From Opitutus terrae PB90-1 (GTDB taxonomy: Bacteria > Verrucomicrobiota > Verrucomicrobiia > Opitutales > Opitutaceae): a DNA stretch of 64,000 nucleotides. Shown in pieces: positions 18,034 through 28,800 of the stretch. Every line of letters starts with the position of its first letter. Position 1 is the stretch's first letter. The position numbers and the translations under genes were made by a program. The stretch is from contig NC_010571.1 of NCBI RefSeq assembly GCF_000019965.1, positions 2,737,001 to 2,801,000 on the forward strand. The letters are read 5' to 3'. Below the pieces are notes generated by a model. The model did not search any database. It worked only from the letters and a program-made list of their open reading frames with translations, and had not been told where the DNA came from.

Positions 18034-19104
18034 ATGATCGTGGTGCTGGCGGATGACATCAGCGGGGCGGCCGAACTCGCCGGCGCGGCGCTCCGCCGTG
18101 GATTCAGCGCGGAGGTGCAGACCAGTTTCCAGCCCGACACCGAGGCCGAAGTCGTGTGCGTCGACACGGACTCGCGCTCTCTGGCGCCGCAGGCTGCGGA
18201 AGCGGTCGTCGCCGCGATCGCGCGCCAGGTTGCGGCGGCGCGTCCGGACTGGGTCTACAAGAAATGCGACTCGGTGCTGCGCGGTCACGTGCGGCGCGAA
18301 ACGCAGGCGGTCATGGCGGCGCTGAACCGGCGGCGCGCCGTGCTGGTGCCGGCAAATCCGTCGCGCGGCCGCGTGGTTCGCAACGGCGAGTATTTTGTCG
18401 GCGAGCAACCACTGGATCAGACGGAGTTCGCCCGTGATCCCGAACACCCGCGCACGACCGCGCGTGTCGCCGAGTTGCTGGGTGGAGAGCTCACCGGGGT
18501 GGTGGTGCCGAACACCGAGACTCCGGGCGACGTCGATGCCCATGCGTTCGGATTGGATGAAACCACGCTCCCGGTGGGCGGCGTGGATTTCTTTGAGGCG
18601 CTGCTGCGTCGTCGCGGCGCAGCGCGCGCGGCGGTGAGCGCAGGCTCCGCGGCATCTGCGGGCAACGGCTCGGTCCTGGTGGTGTGCGGCAGCGCGGCGG
18701 CGTGGAGCGTGCGGCGGGCCGAGGCGCGGGCGCGCGGCGTCGCGGTGTTTCCGCAGCCGCACGACGTGGCGGCGATCTGTGCGGCGTGGCGCGCAGCGCG
18801 GACGGCGTTGATCGGCATCGGCGATGGTCCGGCGACGAGCGGCCGCAGTCCGGGCGAGTTGGTCAGCGCGCTGGCCGGCACCGTCGTCGAGGTCGTGCGC
18901 CGAATCGAGACCGACCGGTTGCTGCTTGAAGGCGGCGCCACGGCGGCCGCCGTGGTACGCGCGCTCGGCTGGACGCGGCTGCGCGCGTGCGAGGTGGCGG
19001 CCAGCGGCGTCGGCGTGTTTACGCCGGCGGGCACCGTGCGGCCGCGCGTGGCCATCAAGCCGGGCAGCTATAGCTGGCCGGTGGAGATCTGGCCCGGCCG
19101 CTGA
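18034..19104 (+). CDS. Four-carbon acid sugar kinase (DUF1537 family)
   Basis: A 356-residue kinase starting at ATG 18034, 37 bases after pdxA2. The N-terminal substrate domain begins VVLADDISGAAELAGAALRRG with the conserved ADD, followed by DTDSRSL and KKCDSVLRGH (conserved K-DS-LRG). The C-terminal nucleotide domain shows LLEGGATAAAVVRALG and VAIKPGSYSWP. Family members DtnK and DenK phosphorylate D-threonate and D-erythronate at O4, making the substrate for PdxA2. It is slightly shorter than the usual 400-450 residues, but both domains are present. The exact sugar acid (D-threonate, D-erythronate or a relative) cannot be decided from sequence. Confidence 0.9.
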   Translation: MIVVLADDISGAAELAGAALRRGFSAEVQTSFQPDTEAEVVCVDTDSRSLAPQAAEAVVAAIARQVAAARPDWVYKKCDSVLRGHVRRETQAVMAALNRRRAVLVPANPSRGRVVRNGEYFVGEQPLDQTEFARDPEHPRTTARVAELLGGELTGVVVPNTETPGDVDAHAFGLDETTLPVGGVDFFEALLRRRGAARAAVSAGSAASAGNGSVLVVCGSAAAWSVRRAEARARGVAVFPQPHDVAAICAAWRAARTALIGIGDGPATSGRSPGELVSALAGTVVEVVRRIETDRLLLEGGATAAAVVRALGWTRLRACEVAASGVGVFTPAGTVRPRVAIKPGSYSWPVEIWPGR

Positions 19105-19125
19105 GCTCCACGACGCCGTCCCACC

Positions 19126-20085
19126 ATGCAACTGCCCATCAAACGAACGCTGGAGAAACTGCCGGGCGGGCTGATGATCGTGCCGCTGGCGCTCGGTTGT
19201 TTGATCACGAATGTCGCGCCCGGCGCGCCGAAGTTTTTTGGCTCGTTCACGGGGGCGCTGTTCACGGGAGCACTGCCACTCCTCGCGGTGTTCTACGTCT
19301 GCATCGGTGCGACGCTCTCGCTCGACGCGACACCCTATCTGCTGAAGAAGGGCGGAACCCTGTTTGCGATCAAAGTCGGCTGCGGCGTGCTGGCCGGCGT
19401 GGTGTTGGGTCGGGTGTTGGGCGAGCAACCGGTGACCGCGGGGTTCTTCGCTGGACTTTCCACGCTCGCGGTGGTGGCGGCGATCAACGACACGAACGGC
19501 GGGCTTTATCTCGCGCTGATGGGGCAATACGGCAAACCGCGCGACGCCGGCGCGTATTCGGTCATGTCGCTCGAGAGTGGGCCGTTTTTGACGATGGTGA
19601 CGCTCGGCGTGGCCGGACTGTCGGCATTTCCGTGGCCGACGCTGGTGGGCGCGATTCTGCCGCTCGCGGTGGGCATGCTGCTGGGCAATCTCGATCGTGA
19701 GCTGCGCGAGTTTCTCGGTCGGGCCGTGCCGGTGCTGATTCCGTTTTTCGCGTTCGCGTTGGGCGCAGGCATCGATCTCGGCAGTGTGTGGCGCAGCGGG
19801 CTTCTCGGTGTGCTGCTCGGACTGGGCGTGGTCGTGGTTTCCGGCGTGCTGCTGTGGTGCGGCGACCGGCTCACCGGCGGAAATGGCACCGCCGGGCTCG
19901 CGGCCGCATCGACCGCTGGCAACGCTGCCGCCGTCCCGGCGCTGGTCGCCGCGGCGAATCCCGCCTATGCGCCGGCAGCGCAACACGCGACGGTGCTCGT
20001 GTCGGCGAGTGTGGTGGTGACCGCGATTGTGGTGCCGTTCGTCACAGCGTGGTGGGCCGCGCGAATGGCTCGCCGGTCCGGCTAA
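19126..20085 (+). CDS. kdgT: 2-keto-3-deoxygluconate permease family transporter (KdgT)
   Basis: A 319-residue inner-membrane protein with about ten hydrophobic helices, starting 21 bases after the kinase stop. It matches KdgT along its length: [87 protein letters not shown], and [20 protein letters not shown]. KdgT imports 2-keto-3-deoxygluconate with protons. In this operon no KDG kinase or aldolase is present; the catabolic enzymes are for four-carbon sugar acids, so this permease may import those instead. It is convergent with the hybrid kinase ending at 20189. Confidence 0.92.
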   Translation: MQLPIKRTLEKLPGGLMIVPLALGCLITNVAPGAPKFFGSFTGALFTGALPLLAVFYVCIGATLSLDATPYLLKKGGTLFAIKVGCGVLAGVVLGRVLGEQPVTAGFFAGLSTLAVVAAINDTNGGLYLALMGQYGKPRDAGAYSVMSLESGPFLTMVTLGVAGLSAFPWPTLVGAILPLAVGMLLGNLDRELREFLGRAVPVLIPFFAFALGAGIDLGSVWRSGLLGVLLGLGVVVVSGVLLWCGDRLTGGNGTAGLAAASTAGNAAAVPALVAAANPAYAPAAQHATVLVSASVVVTAIVVPFVTAWWAARMARRSG

Positions 20086-20188
20086 TTGCAGCGGGCCGTC
20101 GCCGGTGAGCGGCAGGCTCCCGAAACGGTCCGCCAAAAATGAGCCGGGGAGCGAGCCGTTGCTGCAAGTTTCGGGTTGGCCGACGCGC

Positions 20189-22096
20189 TCAAGCCGGAGA
20201 CGGCGGCGAGCTGTTGGTCGCCGCGGCGCGGGAATAACGCAGCAGCGCCTGTTGCAGTTCCGCGAGCTTGACGGGTTTGGCGAGGAAATCGTTCATGCCC
20301 GCTTCCTGGCAGCGCGCGCGCTCCTCGGGAAAGGCCGCGGCGGTAAGGGCGATTACCGGAAGGGAGGCGGCCTTTTGCCGCAACCCGGGCGAGGACGCCG
20401 CTTCGCCGCGAAGCCGGCGGGTGGTTTCCCAGCCATCCAGATTCGGCATGTGACAATCCATCAGGATCAGATCGGGCAGCGGCTCCTGCTGCAGCGCTGC
20501 CAGCGCCGCGACGCCATCCGCCGCCAGCGTGAAGGTGCAGCCGAGCCGCGTGAGCTGACGGCCGAGGATCTGTCGGTTGGTCGCGTTGTCCTCCGCAACG
20601 AGCACATGCAGGTTCAGGCGGCTCGGCAGCGCTTCCGCTGGGCCAGGCACATGCGCGGGGGCGTCGACCGGCCGAAGGGGAAGCGTGAAGTAGAAGATCG
20701 AGCCCTGTCCGGGCGCACTCTCGACCGCGAGTCGACCGCCCATCATCTCGACGAGCCGGAAGCTGATCGCCAGACCAAGCCCGGTGCCGCCGTAGCGACG
20801 CGTCGTCGACGAATCCGCCTGGGTGAACCGCTCGAAAATCCTTCGCAAGGTGGTCTCGTCCATGCCGATGCCGGTGTCCCGGATTTCGAACCGCACGGGC
20901 CGGGGATCGCCCTCGCCGGCCGCGGTGACGGAAATCTGCACGCGGCCGCCGGCCGGCGTGAACTTGACGGCATTGCCGAGCAGGTTGAGCAGGACCTGTC
21001 GGAGCCGGTAACTGTCGGCCTCGAAGTTGCGGGCGACCGCGGGAGCCACAGCGACTTGGAGCTGAACTGCCGCCGTGGCGGCGCGGCTGGCGAGCAGCGC
21101 CACAGTGTCGGTGACGGTGGACTCCAGCTCGAACACGTGATCTTCCAGCGTGATCTGCCCGGCTTCGATCTTGGAGAAATCCAGGATGTCGCCGAGCAGG
21201 TTGAGCAGCAGGTCGCCGGATTGGGTGATCAGCCGCGCATGCTCCCGGGCTTCCGCCGGTAGGTCGGCCCGCTGGATCATGAGATCGGCGGAGGCGATGA
21301 TGCCGTTGAGCGGAGTGCGAATCTCGTGGCTCATGTTGGCGAGAAACTCGCTTTTGGCCCGGGAGGCGGCCTCGGCCTGTTGACTCGCTAGCTGCAACTC
21401 GCGCGTGCGGTCCGCGACCAGTCGCTCCAGGTTTTCGTTCAGGTTCTGCACCTGCCGCAGCGCCTCCTCGGTCCGGCGGTGGGCCGTCTCGATCAACCGT
21501 CCCAGAATGATTCCGAGGCAGAAGAGCAGGCCGAGGACGAGCAGCCCGTCGCGCAGCAGCGTGCCGGCGGCGAACTGCAGGCCCGGCGCGACGGGCACCT
21601 TTTGCAGCACGAGCGTGTGGAAGCCCACGTGGCCGGCGACGATGATGGCAAACACGACTCCAGCGACCCACCGCGCCGCGAAGAGGATCGCGAACAGCAG
21701 GAAGACGATGTTGAACGCGAAGAGCTGGATGGCGACGCTGAGCGGCTGCTGCGCGGTCATCGTCGCTGCGACGAGGGTGACGGACCCGTGCACGGCGAGC
21801 ACGAGCGTGAGCGCCAGCTGGTTGGCGGCGCGTGACAGCCGCCCTCGCATCACCAGGCGCAGGCAAAGGAGGCAGGCGACGGCGACGATCAGGTTGAGCA
21901 CGATACGCGGGCCCAGTGCGGGCGGATCGATCCAAACCAGCTTCGCAATGTTGACCGGCACGAGCACCAGCAACAGCAGCGTGATCCCGGTCAGCATTCG
22001 CGCCTTCAGGCCGATGAAGTGGGGCCGGTCCCGATAGGCTCGATCCAACCGACGCAGGCACGAATGGATGAGGCGGAGCGGGAGTGAACGGAGCAT
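20189..22096 (-). CDS. Membrane hybrid histidine kinase with receiver domain
   Basis: A 635-residue protein. Residues 30-215 form about six transmembrane helices with little periplasmic loop, so the signal is probably sensed within the membrane. A coiled coil leads to the HisKA domain with [15 protein letters not shown]; the phospho-acceptor is His257. The ATPase shows [11 protein letters not shown] (N-box), [28 protein letters not shown] and [12 protein letters not shown]. The C-terminal receiver begins [16 protein letters not shown], with phospho-acceptor Asp547 in LILMDCHMP and Lys in [12 protein letters not shown]. There is no output domain or Hpt in the protein and no response regulator gene beside it, so its partners are elsewhere. 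Confidence 0.95.
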   Translation of the reverse strand: MLRSLPLRLIHSCLRRLDRAYRDRPHFIGLKARMLTGITLLLLVLVPVNIAKLVWIDPPALGPRIVLNLIVAVACLLCLRLVMRGRLSRAANQLALTLVLAVHGSVTLVAATMTAQQPLSVAIQLFAFNIVFLLFAILFAARWVAGVVFAIIVAGHVGFHTLVLQKVPVAPGLQFAAGTLLRDGLLVLGLLFCLGIILGRLIETAHRRTEEALRQVQNLNENLERLVADRTRELQLASQQAEAASRAKSEFLANMSHEIRTPLNGIIASADLMIQRADLPAEAREHARLITQSGDLLLNLLGDILDFSKIEAGQITLEDHVFELESTVTDTVALLASRAATAAVQLQVAVAPAVARNFEADSYRLRQVLLNLLGNAVKFTPAGGRVQISVTAAGEGDPRPVRFEIRDTGIGMDETTLRRIFERFTQADSSTTRRYGGTGLGLAISFRLVEMMGGRLAVESAPGQGSIFYFTLPLRPVDAPAHVPGPAEALPSRLNLHVLVAEDNATNRQILGRQLTRLGCTFTLAADGVAALAALQQEPLPDLILMDCHMPNLDGWETTRRLRGEAASSPGLRQKAASLPVIALTAAAFPEERARCQEAGMNDFLAKPVKLAELQQALLRYSRAAATNSSPPSPA

Positions 22097-22213
22097 CGAC
22101 GCGGGAGGAAAAGCGCTTTTGGTACCGTTGGCGATGCCTCAGATGCCCCCACCGCGACCGCCGCTCGCGCGTGCTCGCTTTTGCGTCCGACTGACGCGCG
22201 TGTGGATCGCGGG

Positions 22214-22657
22214 TCAGCTGCCGTCGGTCGGCGGATGCGGCGCCCGCGCCGGCGGCGTGGGCTCCTGCTTGCGGTAGACGAGTCCCTGGAAAATCGCGAC
22301 GAGCTGACCGGCCGCGTCGCGCACGTTCACGGTGTAGCTGGCGAGCTTCGGGTGCCGCGCGACTTCCTGCGCCTCGGCGGTGAGCACGCCGGACCGCGCA
22401 GCTTGCTGGTAGGTGATGCTGACGTTGATCCCGACGGCGACGGTGCCGTGCGAATTCGACGCGGCGGCAAACGCGAAATCAGCGAGCGTGAAAATCGCGC
22501 CGCCCTGCACGAGCCCGATGGCGTTGAGGTGGTGGGGTTGCACGGCGAGCCGCGCGATCGCGCGGCCCGGCGCAACGGACACGAGCTCGAGTCCGCAATG
22601 CCGTGCGAACTGGTCGCCTTTTTGAAGGAAGTCTTTCAAGGCCTGCGTGTCGTGCAT
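22214..22657 (-). CDS. PaaI-family hotdog thioesterase
   Basis: A 147-residue cytoplasmic protein starting at ATG 22657. The hotdog fold signature is HHLNAIGLVQGGAIFTLAD, with the helix-facing GG and Asp, and FAFAAASNSH. The second half (VGINVSITYQQAARSGVLTAEA) gives the typical strands. PaaI-like enzymes hydrolyse acyl-CoA, often phenylacetyl- or other aryl-CoA. No phenylacetate genes are nearby, so the substrate is open. The C-terminus is Pro-rich and probably disordered. Confidence 0.88.
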   Translation of the reverse strand: MHDTQALKDFLQKGDQFARHCGLELVSVAPGRAIARLAVQPHHLNAIGLVQGGAIFTLADFAFAAASNSHGTVAVGINVSITYQQAARSGVLTAEAQEVARHPKLASYTVNVRDAAGQLVAIFQGLVYRKQEPTPPARAPHPPTDGS

Positions 22658-22715
22658 GGCCGCAGACTTAAAGAAGGTGCGGGCGGTGTCAGCTCTGGAT
22701 CGCGCGAGGGTGGGC

Positions 22716-22820
22716 GTGGCACGGGCGTCCCGCCCGTGAACCGCGAGACGTCGCCAACGGGTGCTTGTGCGCACGTGCGACATCGAGCAAGCGGACCCAC
22801 GGGCAAGATGCCCGTGCCAC
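22716..22820. repeat. Pair of inverted GTGGCACGGGC palindromes
   Basis: GTGGCACGGGCG-TCC-CGCCCGTG occupies 22716-22738, and CACGGGC-AAGAT-GCCCGTGCCAC occupies 22798-22820 in opposite orientation. The two hairpins frame about 60 bases between the thioesterase and the macroglobulin genes. The same unit recurs at 37144-37166 and 52732-52798, so this is a dispersed intergenic repeat, perhaps forming one large cruciform here. Confidence 0.8.
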
Positions 22821-22827
22821 AAGCCGG

Positions 22828-25800
22828 CTACTGCACCTCGAGCGCGAAGCTCTCGGAGTGGCTGTTGAATTCCGGCGCATACATGCACTGGATTTCCGCG
22901 ATGCCACTTTGGTAGCTGCCGCGCAGCTGGACGCGCGTCGAGTATTCGAAGACGTAGGTGCCCTTCGGCAGGTAATCGATGAAGAAATGCGAGGCGGTGT
23001 CGCGCGTGCTTTCGTAATAGGCGAGTCCGTCCTGATAGCGGTAGCGGCTCAGCACGTTCACCGGTTCAGTGCCGCTGCCACGCTGATCCTTCAGGTGCAC
23101 GAACTCCATGTCGCGGTCGGTGCGGAGCTCAATCCGGACGACCAGTTCGTCGCCGACTGCGAGCGGACCGCGCACCGGCTGGAGCACCTGGCCGCGCCCC
23201 GTCGTTTCCTTCACGAAGAGCGTTTTCTTAAGCCGCAGCGGCGTGCCCTCGTGTGGTGTGACCTTCGCCATGTCCTCCAGATACTGCCAGTGCACGCCAC
23301 CCCAGCTCACGCCGTCGTCCACTTTCTTGACGGTGATCTCGCCGAGAGCGGGCGTGATTTCGTTCGCGGCGAACTTCTGCTCGTAGAAACCGGTGCCGGC
23401 TTCGACTTTTTCCGGCTTGATCAGCTGGCCGCCGAGCGAGACTTCGACGAGCGCGTCGCTAGCGAGCAACTTGGTGCCGCCGCGCAGCAGCAGTCCGTAG
23501 ATCGCGTCGGCGGTCGACTTGGTCGTCGGCCAGGCTTGCGTCTGCTTTTGTTTCAGCAGCCAGACACGGCAGGCGTCGACCGCGGCCTCATCGTGACCGA
23601 TCTCCTCGAATACCTCGATCATCAGCGCCTGCGTTTCGATCGGCGCACGATACCACCACCAGCTTAGCTCGAGCTCGCGCCAGAACATGCCGAGTTCCTC
23701 GTTGCTCACGCTGCGTTCCTTCAGCGAACGCAGGATCTTCGCGGGCGTCTGCTCGTCGCCGAACCGTTGGAGCGCGAGTGCGAGATGCGCCTGGCTCTGC
23801 CGCGAATTGGTGTCCAGCCAGCGCTTCCGCGCCTGGTTGAGGAAGAAGTCCACGGCCTTCCGGTGCTCGGTCGCGACCGGCTGATCGTCGAGGAAGAAAC
23901 TGCGACCATAGAGATACAACGCTTCCGTCGGAGTGGGGGTGTGCTCTTCTGGATGGTCGCCCCTCAGGATTTCGCGGTAGCGCTCGTCCATCCAGGCGTC
24001 GAGTGCGGTGAGCGAGCGAATCGCGGGTGCGACGTCGAGTTCGACGCCGAGGTGACGCAGCCGACCGAAGCCCGTGGTGATGTAGAGCGTGATGTAGTCG
24101 CTGGGGCGGCCGCCGGGGAACCACGGCCAGCGGCCGTCGCCGAGCTGTTGCTGCACGAGCTTGTCGAGCGTGCGCGGGGTTTCCTCGTCGAGCCGGTTCG
24201 CATCGAACAGAAGGCCGACGTTGCGGCGGGCGGCGCTCTCGTTGTGCGCCTCGCGGACCCACGGCGTTTCCTCGAGCAACACGGATTTGAGCTCCTGGTT
24301 TTTCTCCAGCGGGCTGTCGAGCGCGGGCGTGTTTTTCCAGAGATCGAACACCCGGCGGATTTTCGGATCGGAGTTGGCGATGTGCCGCGCGAGGACGTTC
24401 GCGTAGAGCCGGTTGAACACCTGCTCGCTGCACTCATACGGAAACTCCATCAGGTAGGGGAGCGCCATCACCGCGTACCACGCCGGCTGCGAGGTCATCT
24501 GCACCGTCAGCGACTGATGGCGCAGCGTGTTGGAGGAGCCTGACTCGAGCAGCTTAGTGAACTGGAAATGCTTGGTCGTCGCGCCGCGGATCGGCAGCGG
24601 CAGCGACTCCGTCACGAGAATCCGCCGGCTCAGCACCGGCAGGAAACCTTCCTCGCCATCGCTGAACGAGGCGGAGGCCGCGACCGCCTTGTAGGTGAGG
24701 AAGCCCATGCCGTCGGGAATCGCGATCCGCCACGAATAGGTGCGCGACTGTTTCGCCGGCACGTCGAACGGCTGCTCAGTGCTGCGGTTCGCGAGCGCTT
24801 CATCGGCCGGCTGCAGCGAGGCGGCGTCAGCGAAGGTCAACCGGACCGTGCCCTGTTGCGGCTGATCGCTCTGGTTGCTCACCTTCACGGTGAACTCGAT
24901 CGCGTCGCCCTCGCGCACGAACCGCGGCGGGTTTGGTTCGACCATCAGGTCCTTCGCGGTGACGACCGTGCCGGTGAGCGAGCCGGCGCGCAGCTGCCGG
25001 TCGTGCGCGAACCCGAGGAATTTCCACTCGGTCAGCGCCTCTGGCATCGTGAACGTCATCCGCACCGTGCCGTCGTCGCCCGCGGTGAGGTGTGGGAAGA
25101 AGAACGCGGTCTCGTTTAGATTCCGCCGCGCCGTTATCTTGCTAAGATCGGGTTTGGGTTGTGGTGCAGCGTTGTCGACCGCGTCCATTTGCTGTGGGGC
25201 GCCCATAGACGGCATCGCCATTTCTAGGGTCACCGCTGGTGCGGCCATCATCGATTTCTCGCGGCGCTGATCGTCCGCGATGGAGAATGCCGACAGCGTC
25301 ACCATTTCGCCCGCGTTGGCGGCTTCCGGCACACCGCCGAGCCCGCGTGCGCGGGCATAGCCGTAGCCCCAGAGGTTGCCAATGATTCCCTGCGGGAACG
25401 CGCGGTAGCTCCAGTCGACGTCGCGATATTCCGTTCTCCATCCGCCTTTCATGGCGTCGAGTGAGCGCGCGCCGTTTTGGAACGCGGTCCACACGGCATT
25501 GAGTTCCTGCCGGAAGCCGGGGAACGCCGACGGCCAGTGGTGCGGCTGGAACTGATCGAGCGACGCGTCGTAGAGCGTCGCCACCATTTCGGCGGCGGCG
25601 CGCTGCGCATCCGGACCAGTGACCACCGCCGTCCACGTTTCCTTTTCGCCGGGCAGGAGCTTCGAGCGGAACCGCTCCCATTTCACCGCGAGTTGTCGGT
25701 CCGACCACGGCACCTCGACCACGCGTTGGTTGATGTAGCCGCGGTTCTCCCGGACGTAGGTCGCACGCACCGTGAACCCGCCGCGCATCTGCTCGGTCAC

Positions 25801-28800
25801 CGGCAGCTCGATCAGCTCCTGCGTCCGATCGCCGCGAGTCCAATAGCTCTTGAGCCGCTTCCCGGCGCATTCGAGTTCGACGAACACGCGGCCGCATTCG
25901 TAGCCCGTGCCCCAAAGCGCGACGAATTTTTCCCCCGGTTCGACGGACCACTTGGGTGCGGCGAAGTGGTTGGCGAGTCGGATCGGATAGTCGCGGGACT
26001 GCGGGTCGATGACTTGAAATGTGAGTCGCGCGGTGACGGTTTTCCCGAACCGGTCCTTCGTGTCGAGCATCGCGCGATAGATGCCCGCCGGAAGTTTCAT
26101 TGCGACTTTGGTGGTGCCGCTCGCGTCGGTGGTGAAATCACGCCGTTGCACCTCGGCGCCGAGATCCCATGCGTCCGGATTTGCCGGGTCGGCCGGGCGC
26201 TCCACCGGCTGCGGCCACCACGCGCGTCGCTCCGAATCGAGCATCGCTCGTTGTACGCGCTCCGGTTGTTTCACCGCGTGCACCACGAGCGCTCCGCTCG
26301 CCGGCTGCGGATCGAAGTCGAGCGACTGGGTCGTCAACGTGAATTGCACCGGCTGCGCCACCGTTTGCCACTCGTCGCCGATGACCTCGGCCTGCAGTGC
26401 GGTGTAGCCGGCGCGGAGCGCGCGCTCGTCGGAGCGCGTTTCGCCGGTGGTGTCCGTGACGTCGGCGTACACCGTGAACACGAACACCGGCTCGTTCTTC
26501 GCCGGCACGGCCGGATCGGCCGTGGCCGGGAACTCAACCGCGAAGGTGCCATCGGGTTCGGTCGTGGCGGTGCCGTGAGCGATCGCCTTGTTCGCCGGCG
26601 GCGTCCACCACCAGCACCACCGTGGGAGCTGCACGCCGCGTTCGACGCGCCATTTCACCCGCGCACCGCCGATCGCCGCGCGCGTGTAGGCGGTCGCCTT
26701 GCCCGTGAGCTTGACCGGGGCGTTCAACCGCGCGGCCTCTGCCGGCGCGGCGAGCTCCACCTGGAATTTCGGTCGCTTGTATTCTTCGACAGCAAAACTG
26801 GTCGCGCCATTGGGACCGCCTTCGACTACGAGCGTCATTCGGCCCGTCAGGCGATTCGCCGGCGCGGTGAACACGCCGCTGAACGAGCCATACTCGTTGG
26901 TCACGTGCGAAGCGCGGGCGATTTCTTCGCCGTTGGGGTCGCGGAACAATACCGTGATACTGCGGCGCGAGAGCGTCTCGTAATTTGCTTCGTCACGATC
27001 CGTGCGCACACAGATGCCCTTGTAGTGGATCGTCTGGCCCGGCCGGTAGAGCGCGCGGTCGGTGAAAAAGATCGTGTGCGCATCACGTCCGTCCGTGCGT
27101 CCGAATCGCTCCTGGTGCACTTCGTTGAGACTGGAAAGGGCGTGACCGGCATGCTCGGCGAGCACGATGAGTGATTGCTGTGGGGGCACCGTTGGGAACT
27201 CGAACCAACCGTTCTCGTCACTGCGCGTGGGCGCGATTGGCAGGAACCGGCCTTCGCGATTGCGATGCCAGAACCGGACGTTCGCACCCGCGACCGGATC
27301 GCCGCTGTTGGCCTGCAGCACGAAGCCGCCCTGGCCGAGATTCTGATGTCCGGTGCGCAGCACCAGCGCCAGGTTGGTGACCCACCCCGTCGCCACGCTG
27401 AGTTGGTTGTCGCTCTCGTCAAACGAGCGGCGGTGACTCGCGAGGATCGCGTAAAAACCCGGCTGCAGCGTGGTGGGCACAGGAAGCCGCTCGGTGCGCT
27501 GCCGGAAATTTTTCGTCGCTGGCAACGGCGCGTCCCAGGCGATCGCGGGCGATTGGTCGAGCAGCTTCTCGCGCTGCTCGGATGAGAGCGAACCAAACCC
27601 CCAGCGTTGCTCAGCCACGTAACGGTTGAAATCGAGCGGCACCGCGCGGAAGTAGACGTGCTGCACGTTGCGGTAGGTCACGTCGAGCGTCGGCCACGGT
27701 GCATTCCATGTGAACTCGGTCGTCACCTGCGCCGAGGGCGCCTCGATCTGCGCGATCAGATTGAAGCACATGGCCCCGCCGACGCTCTTGGGAAAGGCGG
27801 CGAGTCCGCGTTGCGCCAGTTCGCGGGCGAGCGCCGGTTCGTCCTCGGCATTCAGCTGCGTCGCGAGCGTGGCGAGGGCACGCGCTTGGGTCTCGTGCTT
27901 CTGTGTCTGGGCGATGAATCGCTCGAGCGCGGCTTTGTAGGGCACAGCTTTGTCGTCGCCGACCGCGACGTTGAACCCATACGTAAGTCGCGCGAGATCG
28001 GCGTCGAAAAACGCCGAGCGATCGGTGTCGTGCTCGTGGAAACGCAGCAGCGCCTGATAAAGCCGGATGGCTTTCAGTTTCGGCGAATCGATATCGGCGG
28101 CGGGGGTCTGTGGTTCCCAGCGCAGAAACGCCTCGGCGGTGGCGAAGATGGGACTGGTGTCTTCGATCTCAAACGTCTCCTCCGCTTCGACCGCGGCCTG
28201 TTCGCCGGCCTGGTAGAACTGCAGTGCTTCGTTGACGAGGAAGTCGAAGAGCGTCGGTCGATAGGCATCCGGCGCCGTGCCCTTGGTGAGCAGTTCCTTG
28301 AAATCGCCGATCGGCGCGGACTGGAGCGCCTTCGGGTCCGCGAGCGCAGCGGTAAAATGCCGGTCGATTTCCGCGAGAATCCTCGCGAGGTCCCACGTTT
28401 GAATATCCTCGCCCGGCGGCTCCGCCGTCTGCGTGCGCTGCAGGAACCGCCAGCGGTTGCGCTGGAAGTACTGCCAATACCACTCGGCGAGAATCGTCTC
28501 GAGCACGGGCCGCGCCGCCGGCGCCGCTTTCGGCAATTCGGCCTGCAGTCGGACGATTTTCTCCTCGGGCTTGTTGCCCTCGATGTTGCCTTGCAGCGCG
28601 ATCTTCCAGGCGAGCGCGTGAATCGCCTCGGCGTGTGCCTGCTCCGCGTTGGCGGCGGCAAGGATCGGTTCCAGTCGTTCGATGGCGGTCTTCGGCTGAC
28701 CTTCGTTGATGGCGTCGAAGACCTCCTTCCACTGCTTGTCGCGCGGACCGGCCAGGAGCGAACTGAGCAAGCAGGTGCAGGCGAACAGGACCGAGAGCAG

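Noticed and set aside
15897-18167. Long minus-strand open frame opposite the reductase and pdxA2 genes
   Set aside because: It is Arg/Gly/His-rich with no recognisable domain and lies antisense to two clear enzyme genes. High GC content leaves long shadow frames.
17965-20136. Long minus-strand open frame opposite the kinase and permease
   Set aside because: Composition is typical of an antisense shadow (His/Gln/Arg-rich), while the plus strand encodes two well-matched families.
25477-27174. 565-residue plus-strand open frame inside the macroglobulin gene
   Set aside because: Low-complexity Arg-rich translation without domains, opposite a clear family match.
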